64,000 bases of DNA. Source: Pseudobutyrivibrio sp. (GTDB lineage: Bacteria > Bacillota > Clostridia > Lachnospirales > Lachnospiraceae). Positions 15,856 through 25,252 of the stretch are shown one piece after another. The notes below the pieces were generated by a model, which saw only the letters and a program-made list of their open reading frames with translations, made no database searches and was not told where the DNA came from. The DNA lies in NCBI GenBank assembly GCA_017557435.1, contig JAFYYR010000003.1, positions 186,001 to 250,000 of the forward strand, in the 5' to 3' direction. Numbering within the stretch: position 1 is the stretch's first letter; every line of letters starts with the position of its first letter. Both the position numbers and the translations under genes were made by a program.

Positions 15856-17250
15856 CTATTCAGGCCAGTTCACAGCTGTTATCTCTGGATAGCGCTCTTT
15901 AATAGCGCGCTCGAAGTTAGCCTTTGCTGTATCGAAGTCTACCTGACCCTGGAAATAGTCACCGAATGAACTCTGGATAAGCTCTACGCAACCCTGATCA
16001 TATGGTGAAAGTGTTGTCATCTGGATTGATGAAGCTGCTGGCTGGAAGTACTTGAATGGGTTCTCGCCACCAAGGAACTCTGCTCCAAAGCTCTCATCAT
16101 TTGCGATTTCTTCCATACCTGACTGTGTATTTGTGAAATCAAGGTAATCCTTTGTAATCTGCATAAGGTTTTCCTTGTCAGCTGTTACAGCAAGCATGAT
16201 TTCCTTAACATGCTCAGCATTATCTGTACCTACACAACCGTGTACGAATGAACCACCCCAGTTAAATGCCTGTGGTCCGTCAGTTACAGCCCAAGCACCT
16301 GCTTCTCCATCCCAGTTTGGATTAAGAACGAAATCAATACCCCATGCTGGAAGTAAGAAACCAAATACCTTTGACTCAGAACTCATTGACTTGTTCCAAT
16401 CATCTGTCCACTGACCCTTGATGTTGCTGTCGATAAGACCAGCATCAAGCCATTCTTTTGAATCGTTAATCCAGTTGATAATCTGTGGATCTACGTTAAT
16501 CTCTGTGCTACCTTCCTCTACCCATGGAGCAGAAATGCTATTGCCATAAGCACGGAATGTATCTGCATATGTTGCAAATGTGTAGTAACCCTTTGCCTTA
16601 AGCTCCTCGCCTGCAGACTTCATCTTATCCCAGTCTGAGCAAAGTGCATGAATCTCATCTGGATCATCTGTTCCAAATGTATCAAGTGCGATGTCACGTC
16701 TGTATACGAAAAGACATGGGCAAGCCTGCCATGTAGAACCTCTCTGAACGCCATTAGCATCAGAAGCTACTGTCTTTGTGAAATCATACTGATCTGCTAA
16801 ATCCTTCTCTGGGTCAATGCCAAGCTCTGTAAGAGGAATAGCAATATCTGCCTCAGCATCTGTGTACTTTACAACATAATCTGTCTCTGAAAGGAACATA
16901 TCAATCTTGTCATCAGCTGCTGCTGAGCCCTGATTGAGAAGTGCCTCATCTAATTTCTTCTGGTACACACCATCCTGGTTAGGATTGATTGTCCAGTGAA
17001 TCTCTGCACCATCTGTAAGGTATGTGATTGTACCATCCTCAGATGTGTGATCTACCTTGTCATATACTGCCTCTACTCTTGTTCTGAACTCATCGTTCCA
17101 GCAGTAAATATTAATTACTTTTCCTTCTTCGCCTTCAGCCACATAGCCGCCATTGGCACCAGCATTTCCACCCTCTGGATTGCCCCCGCAAGCTGTGAGT
17201 CCTGCTACCATTGAAAGTGCAAGCGCAAGACTAACTACTCTTTTTTTCAT
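15856..17250 (-). CDS. ABC sugar transporter substrate-binding lipoprotein
   Basis: This protein of about 464 residues is a CUT1-type extracellular sugar-binding protein. It begins with a lipoprotein signal (MKKRVVSLALALSMV) and a lipobox ending in Cys21 (GLTACGG). The mature part has the usual two-lobed family pattern, including INIYCWNDEF near the start and a Trp-rich central part. I chose the Met at 17250, which has AAAGGAGG upstream. The binding protein is first in its operon, followed by the RNA element and two permeases. The divergent AraC gene is its likely regulator. Sugar identity is inferred from the neighbouring beta-glucoside enzymes. Confidence 0.9.
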   Translation of the reverse strand: MKKRVVSLALALSMVAGLTACGGNPEGGNAGANGGYVAEGEEGKVINIYCWNDEFRTRVEAVYDKVDHTSEDGTITYLTDGAEIHWTINPNQDGVYQKKLDEALLNQGSAAADDKIDMFLSETDYVVKYTDAEADIAIPLTELGIDPEKDLADQYDFTKTVASDANGVQRGSTWQACPCLFVYRRDIALDTFGTDDPDEIHALCSDWDKMKSAGEELKAKGYYTFATYADTFRAYGNSISAPWVEEGSTEINVDPQIINWINDSKEWLDAGLIDSNIKGQWTDDWNKSMSSESKVFGFLLPAWGIDFVLNPNWDGEAGAWAVTDGPQAFNWGGSFVHGCVGTDNAEHVKEIMLAVTADKENLMQITKDYLDFTNTQSGMEEIANDESFGAEFLGGENPFKYFQPAASSIQMTTLSPYDQGCVELIQSSFGDYFQGQVDFDTAKANFERAIKERYPEITAVNWPE

Positions 17251-17338
17251 TACGTTTTCCTCCTTTGATTGATAAATCAAGTATCTCTTAGACCTTTACT
17301 ATCTTAAGTTTCCATGATTTTTTTCTATATCAAATTCA

Positions 17339-17367
17339 TTGATAAAATACAAAATCCATGCTATTGT
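17339..17367 (+). promoter_or_regulatory. Probable promoter of the AraC regulator gene
   Basis: TTGATA (17339-17344) and TATTGT (17362-17367) are separated by 17 bases, about 60 bases before the chosen start at 17427. The -10 box is weak. Confidence 0.5.
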
Positions 17368-17426
17368 TTTTTTGTTTAATGAATTCACCGCTTATTAAAG
17401 CGTCTTTATATTTCGTGGAGGCAATC

Positions 17427-18203
17427 ATGACAGGTTCCAACAATTGGTTTGCAAATGAATATGATGATGAAAATGATATTCAAACTCACAATCATCAAAA
17501 CAGAGAATTGCTATTTTACCGCTATGTAGCAGAAGGTAATTTAGAGGAAATCCATAAGAATATTGAAAACCACGAGTTTTTAAATCCCAACGGAATAGGA
17601 AAATTATCTAGAGATATAGTTCAGAATTTTAAATATCATTTCGTAGTATCCATTGCCCTTATCACAAGACTTTGTGTGGACAACGGAATGGAAATGGAAA
17701 GAGCCTATCGCCTCAGCGATTTTTATATCCAAAAGCTTGACGATATTTCTAATCTTGAGGATTTGGAAAAGCTCCATGACAAGATGGTCTTAGACTATAC
17801 AAATAAGATGATTATCATCAATAGAAGTGCTAATCTGTCACGACCTATGACAGAGTGTTTGAATTACATTTACTCTCACCTAAAGGAGAGAATCACAGTT
17901 AAGGACTTAGCTGAATACACCAGCAATTCTGCCAGCTATATATCAAGACTTTTCAAGGAGGAGCTTGGCACATCCACCAGTGACTACATTCGCCAGGCCA
18001 AAATAGAAGCATCTAAAAATCTGCTTCGCTACAGCGAGTACTCACTGGCTGACATTGCAAATTATTTTTCATTTACATCCCAAAGTCACTTCAGCCAGCT
18101 TTTCCAAAAAGAAACTGGCCTAACACCAAAAAAGTACCGTGAAAAATTCTACGGTACTCACTGGAAGGGAACCCCTCGTGACATAATGAAAACTGAAGGC
18201 TAG
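17427..18203 (+). CDS. AraC family transcriptional regulator
   Basis: This protein of about 258 residues ends with a full AraC/XylS DNA-binding domain: two helix-turn-helix units (VKDLAEYTSNSASYISRLF and LADIANYFSFTSQSHFSQLF), closed by GLTPKKYRE. The N-terminal 150 residues match the one-domain sensory part seen in many Lachnospiraceae regulators of sugar loci, not a cupin arabinose domain. I chose the Met at 17427 because GGAGG precedes it; a longer open frame begins at 17358. It sits between the ABC importer and the GH94/GH3 operon, both on the other strand, so it probably activates one or both. Confidence 0.87.
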   Translation: MTGSNNWFANEYDDENDIQTHNHQNRELLFYRYVAEGNLEEIHKNIENHEFLNPNGIGKLSRDIVQNFKYHFVVSIALITRLCVDNGMEMERAYRLSDFYIQKLDDISNLEDLEKLHDKMVLDYTNKMIIINRSANLSRPMTECLNYIYSHLKERITVKDLAEYTSNSASYISRLFKEELGTSTSDYIRQAKIEASKNLLRYSEYSLADIANYFSFTSQSHFSQLFQKETGLTPKKYREKFYGTHWKGTPRDIMKTEG

Positions 18204-18220
18204 CCAGCATATCCTAGTCC

Positions 18221-18306
18221 GCTAGTTACGGTCACAAGCCTTAGAGTCTATTCTCTCGGCTAACACGCCTCGTTCATAGACCTAAGAGCTTGTTACCTAC
18301 CAGCTC
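18221..18306 (-). ncRNA. Structured RNA element, copy 2, after the GH94 gene
   Basis: This 86-base homologue of the element at 15747-15835 starts 17 bases after the GH94 stop codon. On the minus strand: outer stem GCTGGT/ACTAGC (one G-T pair), CAAGC/GCTTG, bulged T, CTTAG/CTAAG, GTCTAT/ATAGAC and a GGC/GCC apical stem. Stem positions that differ from copy 1 change as pairs. The G-T wobble fits only the minus-strand RNA, so it belongs to the GH3-GH94 transcript and not to the converging AraC transcript. Confidence 0.7.
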
Positions 18307-18323
18307 ATAGGAAAGCCTATAGG

Positions 18324-21029
18324 TTACCCTAACACCACCAGGATTTCGTTGTTCTCATGGTTCTCAACGTTTTTTTGAGGGATTAATATTTTATTGTTTT
18401 CTACAGCAAGCTTAACTCCATTTAAGCTTGCTTCTTTTATTTTGTATTCTCCAAATTGAAGCTTTGATGGGTTCGTATATACGATATCAAATCGCTTTTC
18501 TGCAAAGGTAAGATTAATACTTGCCTTGCCTTCTTCATCAAACTGCTCCTTTAATAGAGCAGGTTTAATCACAAGATTTCCAGCCTCTCCTTTTACACCG
18601 AATACCTCGGTAATCATTGTCAGCAGATACCATGATGCTGCGCCTGTCAGGTATGGATACTTTCCTCTACCTTTGCTGTCGAAATACTCTGGAATTCCAG
18701 GGTACATATGGCTGACATTAAAATTCATAGCTGTTGCAAAAAGGGCATTGAGTGATTTGAAACCTTCTTTTGCGAAACCTCTGCCATATAACGCATTTGC
18801 GTACATAACAGACATATGTGAAAATACCGCGCCATTTTCCTTCTCCCCGTAGGCGAATCCAAACATTCTGCCTAGGTCATATTTCACTTCTCCAAAATCT
18901 GTATTAAGTCGATAGCCACCAATGGCCTCCTTATACAGATAGTGATCAGCTGCTTTGACTATCTTATGAATCTGCTCGTCAGTTGCCACATTTCCCATAA
19001 TGGCAAAGACCTGACCAGTCAGCATCATGCGTGTTTCTTCATCAGAATTGCTAAAGCGCTCTACCATGCGACAGATGTCATCATAGTAACTATTGAACCA
19101 GCCTTCGCCTTTATTTCCCTCAAGCCACTCCTGGTTGTTAAGATGATTTGTCATCCACTGAGCCATGCTTTTAAGCTTTGCCACAAGCACATTTACAGGG
19201 ATAGAAGCTTGAGTTCCTTTAATACTTCCCTCACATGACTTACAGTATTCTGCAAGTCCATTAGTTTTGTCCTCTATCGAGTCATAACTATCTATATCTA
19301 GTAGACGCTTTAGCTCCGATGCAATGTGTATTTCGTCTATGCCATCTTCCTTTGACATTTTCAAAATCAAATCTGCCAACTCTGAAAGATTGCCAGCATA
19401 GGCGTAGGAGAATGCACTGGATTCACCATTTTTTGATGCCATATCTAGAGCGTCATTCCAATCTGCTCCTCGTAACTTAAGTACATTATGCTCCCCGACT
19501 TCATAAAAGGCACATAGATTTTCAACAAGCAGATGCTCAATTATGGAGCCAAGATATACACTTTCATCCTCTGTGTGCTGCTTGTTATCCACAACCTCAA
19601 ATTTTTTATCAACCACTGTGCCACGGCGGACAATTGAATCCTTAAAGTATGGAACTTTTTCCTTTAAAATGCCGTAATCACCTGTTTGATTTATGTATAA
19701 AAGCAGTGTTCTAAATGGCCAGAATGCATGGTCCATCCACACTCTTGCTATGCCATTTCTATCTGCAATAAAATTGCCAAGTCCCTCGCCGATGATTGTG
19801 GCATTGGTTCCATCCATGCGGACACCACCAAAATTGGCAACTATCATCTGACGTACATTGTCTGGCTCCATAAATAAAAGAGAAAGGCAATCTTGCCACA
19901 AGTCTCTCCAGCCTCTGCCACCTCTACCATAGTCGTGGTATGGCAAAAATGAACATCCGTAAACTCTACGAAGAAATGGCTGAAATGCCACCCAAGCCAT
20001 GAATTCATCAAAATTCTTATTACCTGTGTAGAAGCTTACATTCACCTTCTTCTGCCAGTAGTCTTTTGTGGACTGAAATTCCTTTTCCACAGCTGACATC
20101 AAAGCGTATTTCTTAGACAGTGCTTCTATCTCTTTTTCTTTATTTGTAACTCCAATTAGGATGTTGAAAGTAACACTTTTTTCAGGGGCAAGCTTCACCT
20201 TTGGAAATTTAAGTCCACCTACAGCCTCTAGACCAGCCAGTTTTTCTCCAGCCTTAAGGCCTTCTTCCTGTCTATATACAGACCGTGGCTTAAAAAAGCT
20301 TCCGCCCTCTCCCACAAATGATTCCACAGTAGGGAAAAATGATTCTGGAGTTCCACCATCTTCTCTATGGCCCACTACAAAATATGTATTTTCATTTGGG
20401 CGATGACCCTTTTCATCAAAAGACATGGTAGGCTTCACCAGCACTCCATCTTCCCTTGTGGTGATGCGATGGAGCATGGAAGTAACATTTCTGTGATCCC
20501 TTAAATTATCAGCTGAGCGACCATAGATTGGCACTGCTGCAATAGGTGTAATCAGCTTTGGTTCATCACCTATATTTTTAATAGTCACAGACATGATTTC
20601 TACATTTTCATTTACAGGTACAAAGGATAAAATCTCGGCACTGACACCGTAGCAATTGCTAATTCGACTAGCCTTGTGCCACATAAATCCAGCCTCCACC
20701 ACGCTATCATCCTGGTCCATTGTAAACTTCTGGCTCTCCTGCTCAGCTGATGAGCCTGTGGCAGACCACACTTTTCCGTCTTCCATATAAAGCCAAAAGT
20801 TTCTGGTATTTTTATTGTTGTGGAGATTTTCCACGCTAGTAGGCTCTAGGATAAATGTCTCCTGGTCCACCATTGAGTCACCACCTAGATTTGGTGTGAC
20901 GCTTGATTTAAGTCCCTGCTCTGATGCAATTGGAAAATACAGATAGCTTGTATCCTCTGGCTTTCCTATCTTGAATGAACCCTTATTATCCGTAAATACG
21001 ATTTTTCCCTTTGTACTGTTATTAAGCAT
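18324..21029 (-). CDS. GH94-type glycoside phosphorylase (beta-glucoside)
   Basis: This protein of about 901 residues has the N-terminal beta-sandwich pattern (RNFWLYMEDGKVWSATG) and the (alpha/alpha)6 catalytic core of GH94 phosphorylases: YGRGGRGWRDLWQDCL, then RGADWNDALDM with the likely general acid Asp523. Such enzymes split a beta-glucosidic bond with phosphate, giving glucose 1-phosphate and saving ATP. Its length is close to laminaribiose- and cellodextrin-type members, so beta-1,3 or beta-1,4 glucosides are candidates; the linkage cannot be decided here. There is no signal peptide, so it acts in the cytoplasm on sugars brought in by the nearby ABC importer. The Met at 21029 has AAGGGGA upstream and follows the GH3 gene by 16 bases. 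Confidence 0.8.
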   Translation of the reverse strand: MLNNSTKGKIVFTDNKGSFKIGKPEDTSYLYFPIASEQGLKSSVTPNLGGDSMVDQETFILEPTSVENLHNNKNTRNFWLYMEDGKVWSATGSSAEQESQKFTMDQDDSVVEAGFMWHKASRISNCYGVSAEILSFVPVNENVEIMSVTIKNIGDEPKLITPIAAVPIYGRSADNLRDHRNVTSMLHRITTREDGVLVKPTMSFDEKGHRPNENTYFVVGHREDGGTPESFFPTVESFVGEGGSFFKPRSVYRQEEGLKAGEKLAGLEAVGGLKFPKVKLAPEKSVTFNILIGVTNKEKEIEALSKKYALMSAVEKEFQSTKDYWQKKVNVSFYTGNKNFDEFMAWVAFQPFLRRVYGCSFLPYHDYGRGGRGWRDLWQDCLSLLFMEPDNVRQMIVANFGGVRMDGTNATIIGEGLGNFIADRNGIARVWMDHAFWPFRTLLLYINQTGDYGILKEKVPYFKDSIVRRGTVVDKKFEVVDNKQHTEDESVYLGSIIEHLLVENLCAFYEVGEHNVLKLRGADWNDALDMASKNGESSAFSYAYAGNLSELADLILKMSKEDGIDEIHIASELKRLLDIDSYDSIEDKTNGLAEYCKSCEGSIKGTQASIPVNVLVAKLKSMAQWMTNHLNNQEWLEGNKGEGWFNSYYDDICRMVERFSNSDEETRMMLTGQVFAIMGNVATDEQIHKIVKAADHYLYKEAIGGYRLNTDFGEVKYDLGRMFGFAYGEKENGAVFSHMSVMYANALYGRGFAKEGFKSLNALFATAMNFNVSHMYPGIPEYFDSKGRGKYPYLTGAASWYLLTMITEVFGVKGEAGNLVIKPALLKEQFDEEGKASINLTFAEKRFDIVYTNPSKLQFGEYKIKEASLNGVKLAVENNKILIPQKNVENHENNEILVVLG

Positions 21030-21045
21030 ACCAATCCCCTTGCTT

Positions 21046-23856
21046 TTAGTCTTCTCCCATTCTAGCAAACATAAGCCTGAATTCTTCCTCTCTGGATTTC
21101 ACTAATTCAAACTTAATATCCTTGATTTCCATTCCGTCCTGAGCGAAATAGAACTTCATGAAAAATGTCATTGCACATGCATCGAATGGAACTTCTATAG
21201 TCTGCCAATCTCTATCCTCTCCAGTGAGAGTAATCATTTTCACAAGTAATTTATCTCTGAAAATGCTAAGTGGTATCTGAGCAAGCTCACTTGTAGCATT
21301 TGCCCTTACAGTCATTTTCAGCATGTAATCTCCACGCTCCTTAAATGAAACTGTAAACATAGTAGTGCCATTTCTTCCTGTGTTAATATCAGCAGGATTG
21401 AGAGTTGCAATTCCTGTTTCATCAACATCGCAAAGCACCATCTTGTCGTATGCAAGCTCCTCATCGTCAGCTTCTTCAGCAAGCTTTTTATCTATGTCAT
21501 TGTCTCTATCAATGTAGCGGGCAAATACAGGCTTATTCATAATGAACTTGCAAATATTTGCAGCGCATCTTTGAAGCTCTTCTCGTGTGATATCACCTGT
21601 CTTTATTGCCTCTTCAAGATTGTCTTTATTTGTGTTAAGCAAAGCGTTTGCTGTAACCATGTACAAATCATTCTGGGCTCTGACAATAGCCGCCATATTT
21701 GAATTGTCACCATGGTAAGATATTCCGCCTTTTGCCCACCAGTCAGTCATTACGATTCCATCAAATCCCCATTCTTCTCTGAGAATTCTAGTGACTAAAT
21801 CATAGCTTGATGATGTGTAGTAACCATTTACAGAACCATAGGTGGTCATCACTGCGTGAGCGCCACCTTCTTTAACCGCCATTTCAAATCCCTTTAGATA
21901 GATTTCTCTAATGGCTCTAGCTGATGCTACGTGCTCAACTGTGTGTCGACCTGTCTCCTGAGTGTTAAGAGCAAAATGCTTGATTGTGCCTGTTACACCA
22001 TATTTGTGCATACCCTTAAGCTGGGCAATAGCATTTTTTCCTGTCACATAAGGGTCCTCTGAGAAATACTCAAAGTTACGTCCATTAAGTGGATGTCTAT
22101 GGATATTCATGCCAGGTCCAAGGAGCACATCTACTTTATTTTTTCTAACCTCTAGACCTTCCCAATTGTAAAGTTCCTCTGAAAGCTCCAGATTCCAGCC
22201 GCTGGCAAGGCATGCTCCATTTGGCATTGCAAATGCCTTTTTACCGCAGTCCATTCTGATTCCAGAAGGACCATCTGTACAGCATGCAACTGGGATTCCC
22301 TTTTCAAGGAGAGAATCTGTCACGCCACCAAATGCTCCACCACAACCAGGTGTTACCTTTGGAGAGCTCATTCCCTCACCACGAACTATGCAAAAGAGCT
22401 CTTCATTAGAAAGCTGAGAAATGAACTCTTCCATAGTGCATTTCTTTTCAAAAACATCTATGAGCTTAAGTCCGCTCTTATCTGATGCCATCTCCTTTGG
22501 CATTTCTTTGGCTCTAATATCATCTCCATCAACTGTAGCCTTTGGAACTGGCTCGTATGATACCTTAAATGTGCCATCCCCTTGTGGAGCTGGCTTCATT
22601 CTTGTGAAATCAACAACTGGTGCAAGGGCCTCTGAAAGCTGCTTTGCCACCCTTGTCTCAGCTGCGCTATAAACTCCTGCAATCTCTTCACAGCGAACAT
22701 TGTCACCCACATAAAATGTATATTCTCCAGCCTGTAATACATAGGCATTTTTATGTCCTGTAACTCCACTGTCATCGAAGCTAGATAATTGATATGAATT
22801 AAACTCAAAAGTAAGATCCTGTGACTGGCCAGGCTCAAGCTCCTTAGTTTTTCCATATGCCACAAGTTCTCTTACAGGATTTCCAAGAACTCCCTGTGGC
22901 TTTGAAACATAGACCTGAACAACCTGCTGTCCCTTTCTCTTACCAGTGTTTGTAACTGTAGCTGTGAAATAACCCTTGTCATCTTCACCTTCGAATTTCT
23001 TTGCTTCTATAGAAAATGTTGTGTATGACAAGCCAAATCCAAATGGATAAAGAACTTTATCCTTGGCAAATGTCTCAAAATATCTATAACCTACATAGAT
23101 ATCTTCCTGCTGAATATTGCACTTATCTCCACCGAAATTAGCGTCTGATGGGTAATCTGAAATATCTCTTGCGATTGTGTCTGTCAGTCTACCAGATGGA
23201 TTCACATCACCTGAAAGCACATCAAGTGCACCATTTCCACCTTCCTGACCGCCCTGCCAAATATATGCAACAGCGCTTGGATTGTACTCCTCAACCCACT
23301 TCATATCTATAATATTGCCTACATTTAAAAGAACTACTGTCTGCTTAAATGCGGCAGTTACATTTTTAAGAATCTCTCTCTCATCATCAGTAAGAAGATA
23401 GCTGCCCTGCTTATTGCTATTGTCCTGGTCCTCTCCAGCTGTACGTCCAATGAGCACAATTGCCACATCTGATTGTCCTGCAATTTCCTTGGCAAAATCT
23501 GCAGATATTGGCATCTCCTGCTGGAACCAAGGCTCTGAAGCCCATCCCTCTCCAGCCTCATAAGGATGATTCTTAATCCACTCATCGTAAGTATCCTTAA
23601 GCTTTGCATTAAGGGTAAATCTATCGTCAGACTCAAGTGCTTCACGGACACCTGTCACATAGGCAGTATTTACCATACCGCCTGAGCCAGTACCGCTTTT
23701 ATAGTAGTTAAACTGACTTCTACCAAACAGTGCAATTTTCGCACCCTTCTTAAGTGGAAGCACGTCATCATCATTTTTGAGTAATACTATTCCTTCTGCC
23801 ACAGCACGTCTTGCCACTGCTGCAAATTTTTCTACATCAAATAGTTTGTTGCTCAT
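21046..23856 (-). CDS. GH3 beta-glucosidase with reversed domain order
   Basis: This 936-residue cytoplasmic enzyme begins with the GH3 C-terminal sandwich domain (GIVLLKNDDDVLPL, IALFGRSQFNYYKSGTGSGG), goes on to a fibronectin-III-like domain, and only then has the (beta/alpha)8 barrel with nucleophile Asp705 (GIVMTDWWAKGG). Further barrel motifs are CTDGPSGIR, NIHRHPLNGRNFEYFSEDP, KHFALN and a C-terminal domain of about 130 residues. This permuted order is known from rumen beta-glucosidases of Butyrivibrio and Ruminococcus. No signal peptide is present. It starts 7 bases after GGAGG and is the first gene of the GH3-GH94 operon. Confidence 0.92.
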   Translation of the reverse strand: MSNKLFDVEKFAAVARRAVAEGIVLLKNDDDVLPLKKGAKIALFGRSQFNYYKSGTGSGGMVNTAYVTGVREALESDDRFTLNAKLKDTYDEWIKNHPYEAGEGWASEPWFQQEMPISADFAKEIAGQSDVAIVLIGRTAGEDQDNSNKQGSYLLTDDEREILKNVTAAFKQTVVLLNVGNIIDMKWVEEYNPSAVAYIWQGGQEGGNGALDVLSGDVNPSGRLTDTIARDISDYPSDANFGGDKCNIQQEDIYVGYRYFETFAKDKVLYPFGFGLSYTTFSIEAKKFEGEDDKGYFTATVTNTGKRKGQQVVQVYVSKPQGVLGNPVRELVAYGKTKELEPGQSQDLTFEFNSYQLSSFDDSGVTGHKNAYVLQAGEYTFYVGDNVRCEEIAGVYSAAETRVAKQLSEALAPVVDFTRMKPAPQGDGTFKVSYEPVPKATVDGDDIRAKEMPKEMASDKSGLKLIDVFEKKCTMEEFISQLSNEELFCIVRGEGMSSPKVTPGCGGAFGGVTDSLLEKGIPVACCTDGPSGIRMDCGKKAFAMPNGACLASGWNLELSEELYNWEGLEVRKNKVDVLLGPGMNIHRHPLNGRNFEYFSEDPYVTGKNAIAQLKGMHKYGVTGTIKHFALNTQETGRHTVEHVASARAIREIYLKGFEMAVKEGGAHAVMTTYGSVNGYYTSSSYDLVTRILREEWGFDGIVMTDWWAKGGISYHGDNSNMAAIVRAQNDLYMVTANALLNTNKDNLEEAIKTGDITREELQRCAANICKFIMNKPVFARYIDRDNDIDKKLAEEADDEELAYDKMVLCDVDETGIATLNPADINTGRNGTTMFTVSFKERGDYMLKMTVRANATSELAQIPLSIFRDKLLVKMITLTGEDRDWQTIEVPFDACAMTFFMKFYFAQDGMEIKDIKFELVKSREEEFRLMFARMGED

Positions 23857-23947
23857 TTATTTCCTCCATATCTTAACATCATGCATCTTACTCAAATTTT
23901 ATAACCGTTTATATCAAATAGCTATTAAATTTATCAAATTTAGGCAG

Positions 23948-23980
23948 AAAAAAACAGACTGACCAAATTGACAGCCTGTT
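23948..23980 (-). terminator. Intrinsic terminator of the second EamA gene
   Basis: Arms AACAGGCTG and CAGTCTGTT (23953-23980, one G-T pair) are followed by a T-run on the minus strand, nine bases after the gene's stop codon. Confidence 0.8.
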
Positions 23981-23989
23981 CCTAGTAAT

Positions 23990-24904
23990 TTACTTTCTGT
24001 TAACTATGTATATTCCAAGGCTTACTAAGCCAAGTGCCACCAGATATCTGATGGTGATTGTGTTCCACTCAGCCAAAAATACCGCTGAAAGGATTGCGCC
24101 AAATATTGGATTAGTGAATCCATAAATTGTAACCGATGACACAGGATTGTATTTCAAAAGTATGCCCCAAATTGAGTAGGATACTGATGAAATCAGTGCC
24201 ATGTAAATGATAAGTGGAATCCCTGCTGCAGATGTCATATGAAGGCTACCGCCTGCCAAGAATCCTACAATCATCATGAAAAGTCCGCCGATAGCAAACT
24301 GATATCCGCTTAATGTAACAGGATTTTCTCTAAGAGAGTATTCCTTAATAAGCACCGATGAAATAGCATATGAAATGGATGAAACCAGGATAAATCCCTC
24401 TCCATTTATGGCAAATCCGCCTCCAAGGCCACCCCCTGCTAAGCTTACAATTATCACGCCGATTACACCTAAAATACAACCAGCAATTTTGTTGCCTGTA
24501 AGCTTCTCCTGCTTTCTCACTAGACAAGCAAGTAGGATTGCAAAAAATGTACTCATTCCATTTATTATGGAAGACTTCACTCCTGATGCATGGGCAAGGC
24601 CCATATAAAAGAAAAAGTACTGAAGCACTGTCTGGAAAAAGCTGAGGGTACATACCATTTTCCAGGATTCCTTTTTGGGAAATAAAAACTTTTTCTGCAG
24701 GATACTGCCAAATACTATTGCAAGAATTCCAGCCAGAAAAAATCTGGTACCTGCAAATAACACCTGGGACATGCTGCTATCCTGCCCTATTTCAAATAAC
24801 TTATAACCTATTTTAATGCTTGGAAAAGCGCTGCCCCATAGTAGACAGCAAAGCACTGCAAGTAAACATACAACTAGTTTATTCTTCATCAAGTCTGATT
24901 TCAT
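23990..24904 (-). CDS. EamA/DMT family transporter
   Basis: This protein of about 304 residues has ten hydrophobic segments in two EamA repeats (CCLLWGSAFPSIKIGY in repeat one; SSVSYSIWGILLKY in repeat two). It is likely a metabolite exporter or importer of the inner membrane, substrate unknown. I chose the Met at 24904, directly after the stop codon of the glutaredoxin-like gene, with AAAAGG upstream; the longer open frame would overlap that gene. The two genes are coupled, and a terminator follows. Confidence 0.85.
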   Translation of the reverse strand: MKSDLMKNKLVVCLLAVLCCLLWGSAFPSIKIGYKLFEIGQDSSMSQVLFAGTRFFLAGILAIVFGSILQKKFLFPKKESWKMVCTLSFFQTVLQYFFFYMGLAHASGVKSSIINGMSTFFAILLACLVRKQEKLTGNKIAGCILGVIGVIIVSLAGGGLGGGFAINGEGFILVSSISYAISSVLIKEYSLRENPVTLSGYQFAIGGLFMMIVGFLAGGSLHMTSAAGIPLIIYMALISSVSYSIWGILLKYNPVSSVTIYGFTNPIFGAILSAVFLAEWNTITIRYLVALGLVSLGIYIVNRK

Positions 24905-24905
24905 G

Positions 24906-25223
24906 TTAGCAACCTTTTCCATCAATTGAGCATGCTTTCTTTTCGCCATCTACATACTCGATTGTAATCCCCTTATCCTCTAAATAGTTCTTCCAATGCA
25001 AGTCAATACTGCCATCCTCATAGACAATAGCAGGGATGCCTACGTATCCATACTGCTTTGTCTTGTCAAAAGCTGGATTAGTATCTCTCATCCTAAGAAA
25101 TTCCTTAAGATTTGGCATGTTCTCATTGATATCTACAAACTCAAACTCCAATCCATTTTTTGTAAGATTATGCTCAAAATTAATACAATCTGGGCAATGT
25201 CTGCTTCCATATACTTTTATCAT
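24906..25223 (-). CDS. Glutaredoxin-like protein
   Basis: This 105-residue protein has a thioredoxin fold start with a CPDC redox motif at Cys10-Cys13 (VYGSRHCPDCINFEHNL), followed by FVDINENMPNLKEFL and the cis-proline loop GIPAIVYEDGS. Two further cysteines close the protein (KKACSIDGKGC), which is unusual and could bind metal or form a second disulfide. The role is probably thiol exchange in the cytoplasm. It is coupled to the following EamA transporter gene. Confidence 0.8.
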   Translation of the reverse strand: MIKVYGSRHCPDCINFEHNLTKNGLEFEFVDINENMPNLKEFLRMRDTNPAFDKTKQYGYVGIPAIVYEDGSIDLHWKNYLEDKGITIEYVDGEKKACSIDGKGC

Positions 25224-25252
25224 ACTCCACCTCCAAAAGTAATATTTCAGAT

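Noticed and set aside
15747-18306. Reading the two related elements as CRISPR repeats or an insertion sequence
   Set aside because: There are only two copies, 2.4 kb apart, with coding genes between; no spacers, transposase or target duplications.
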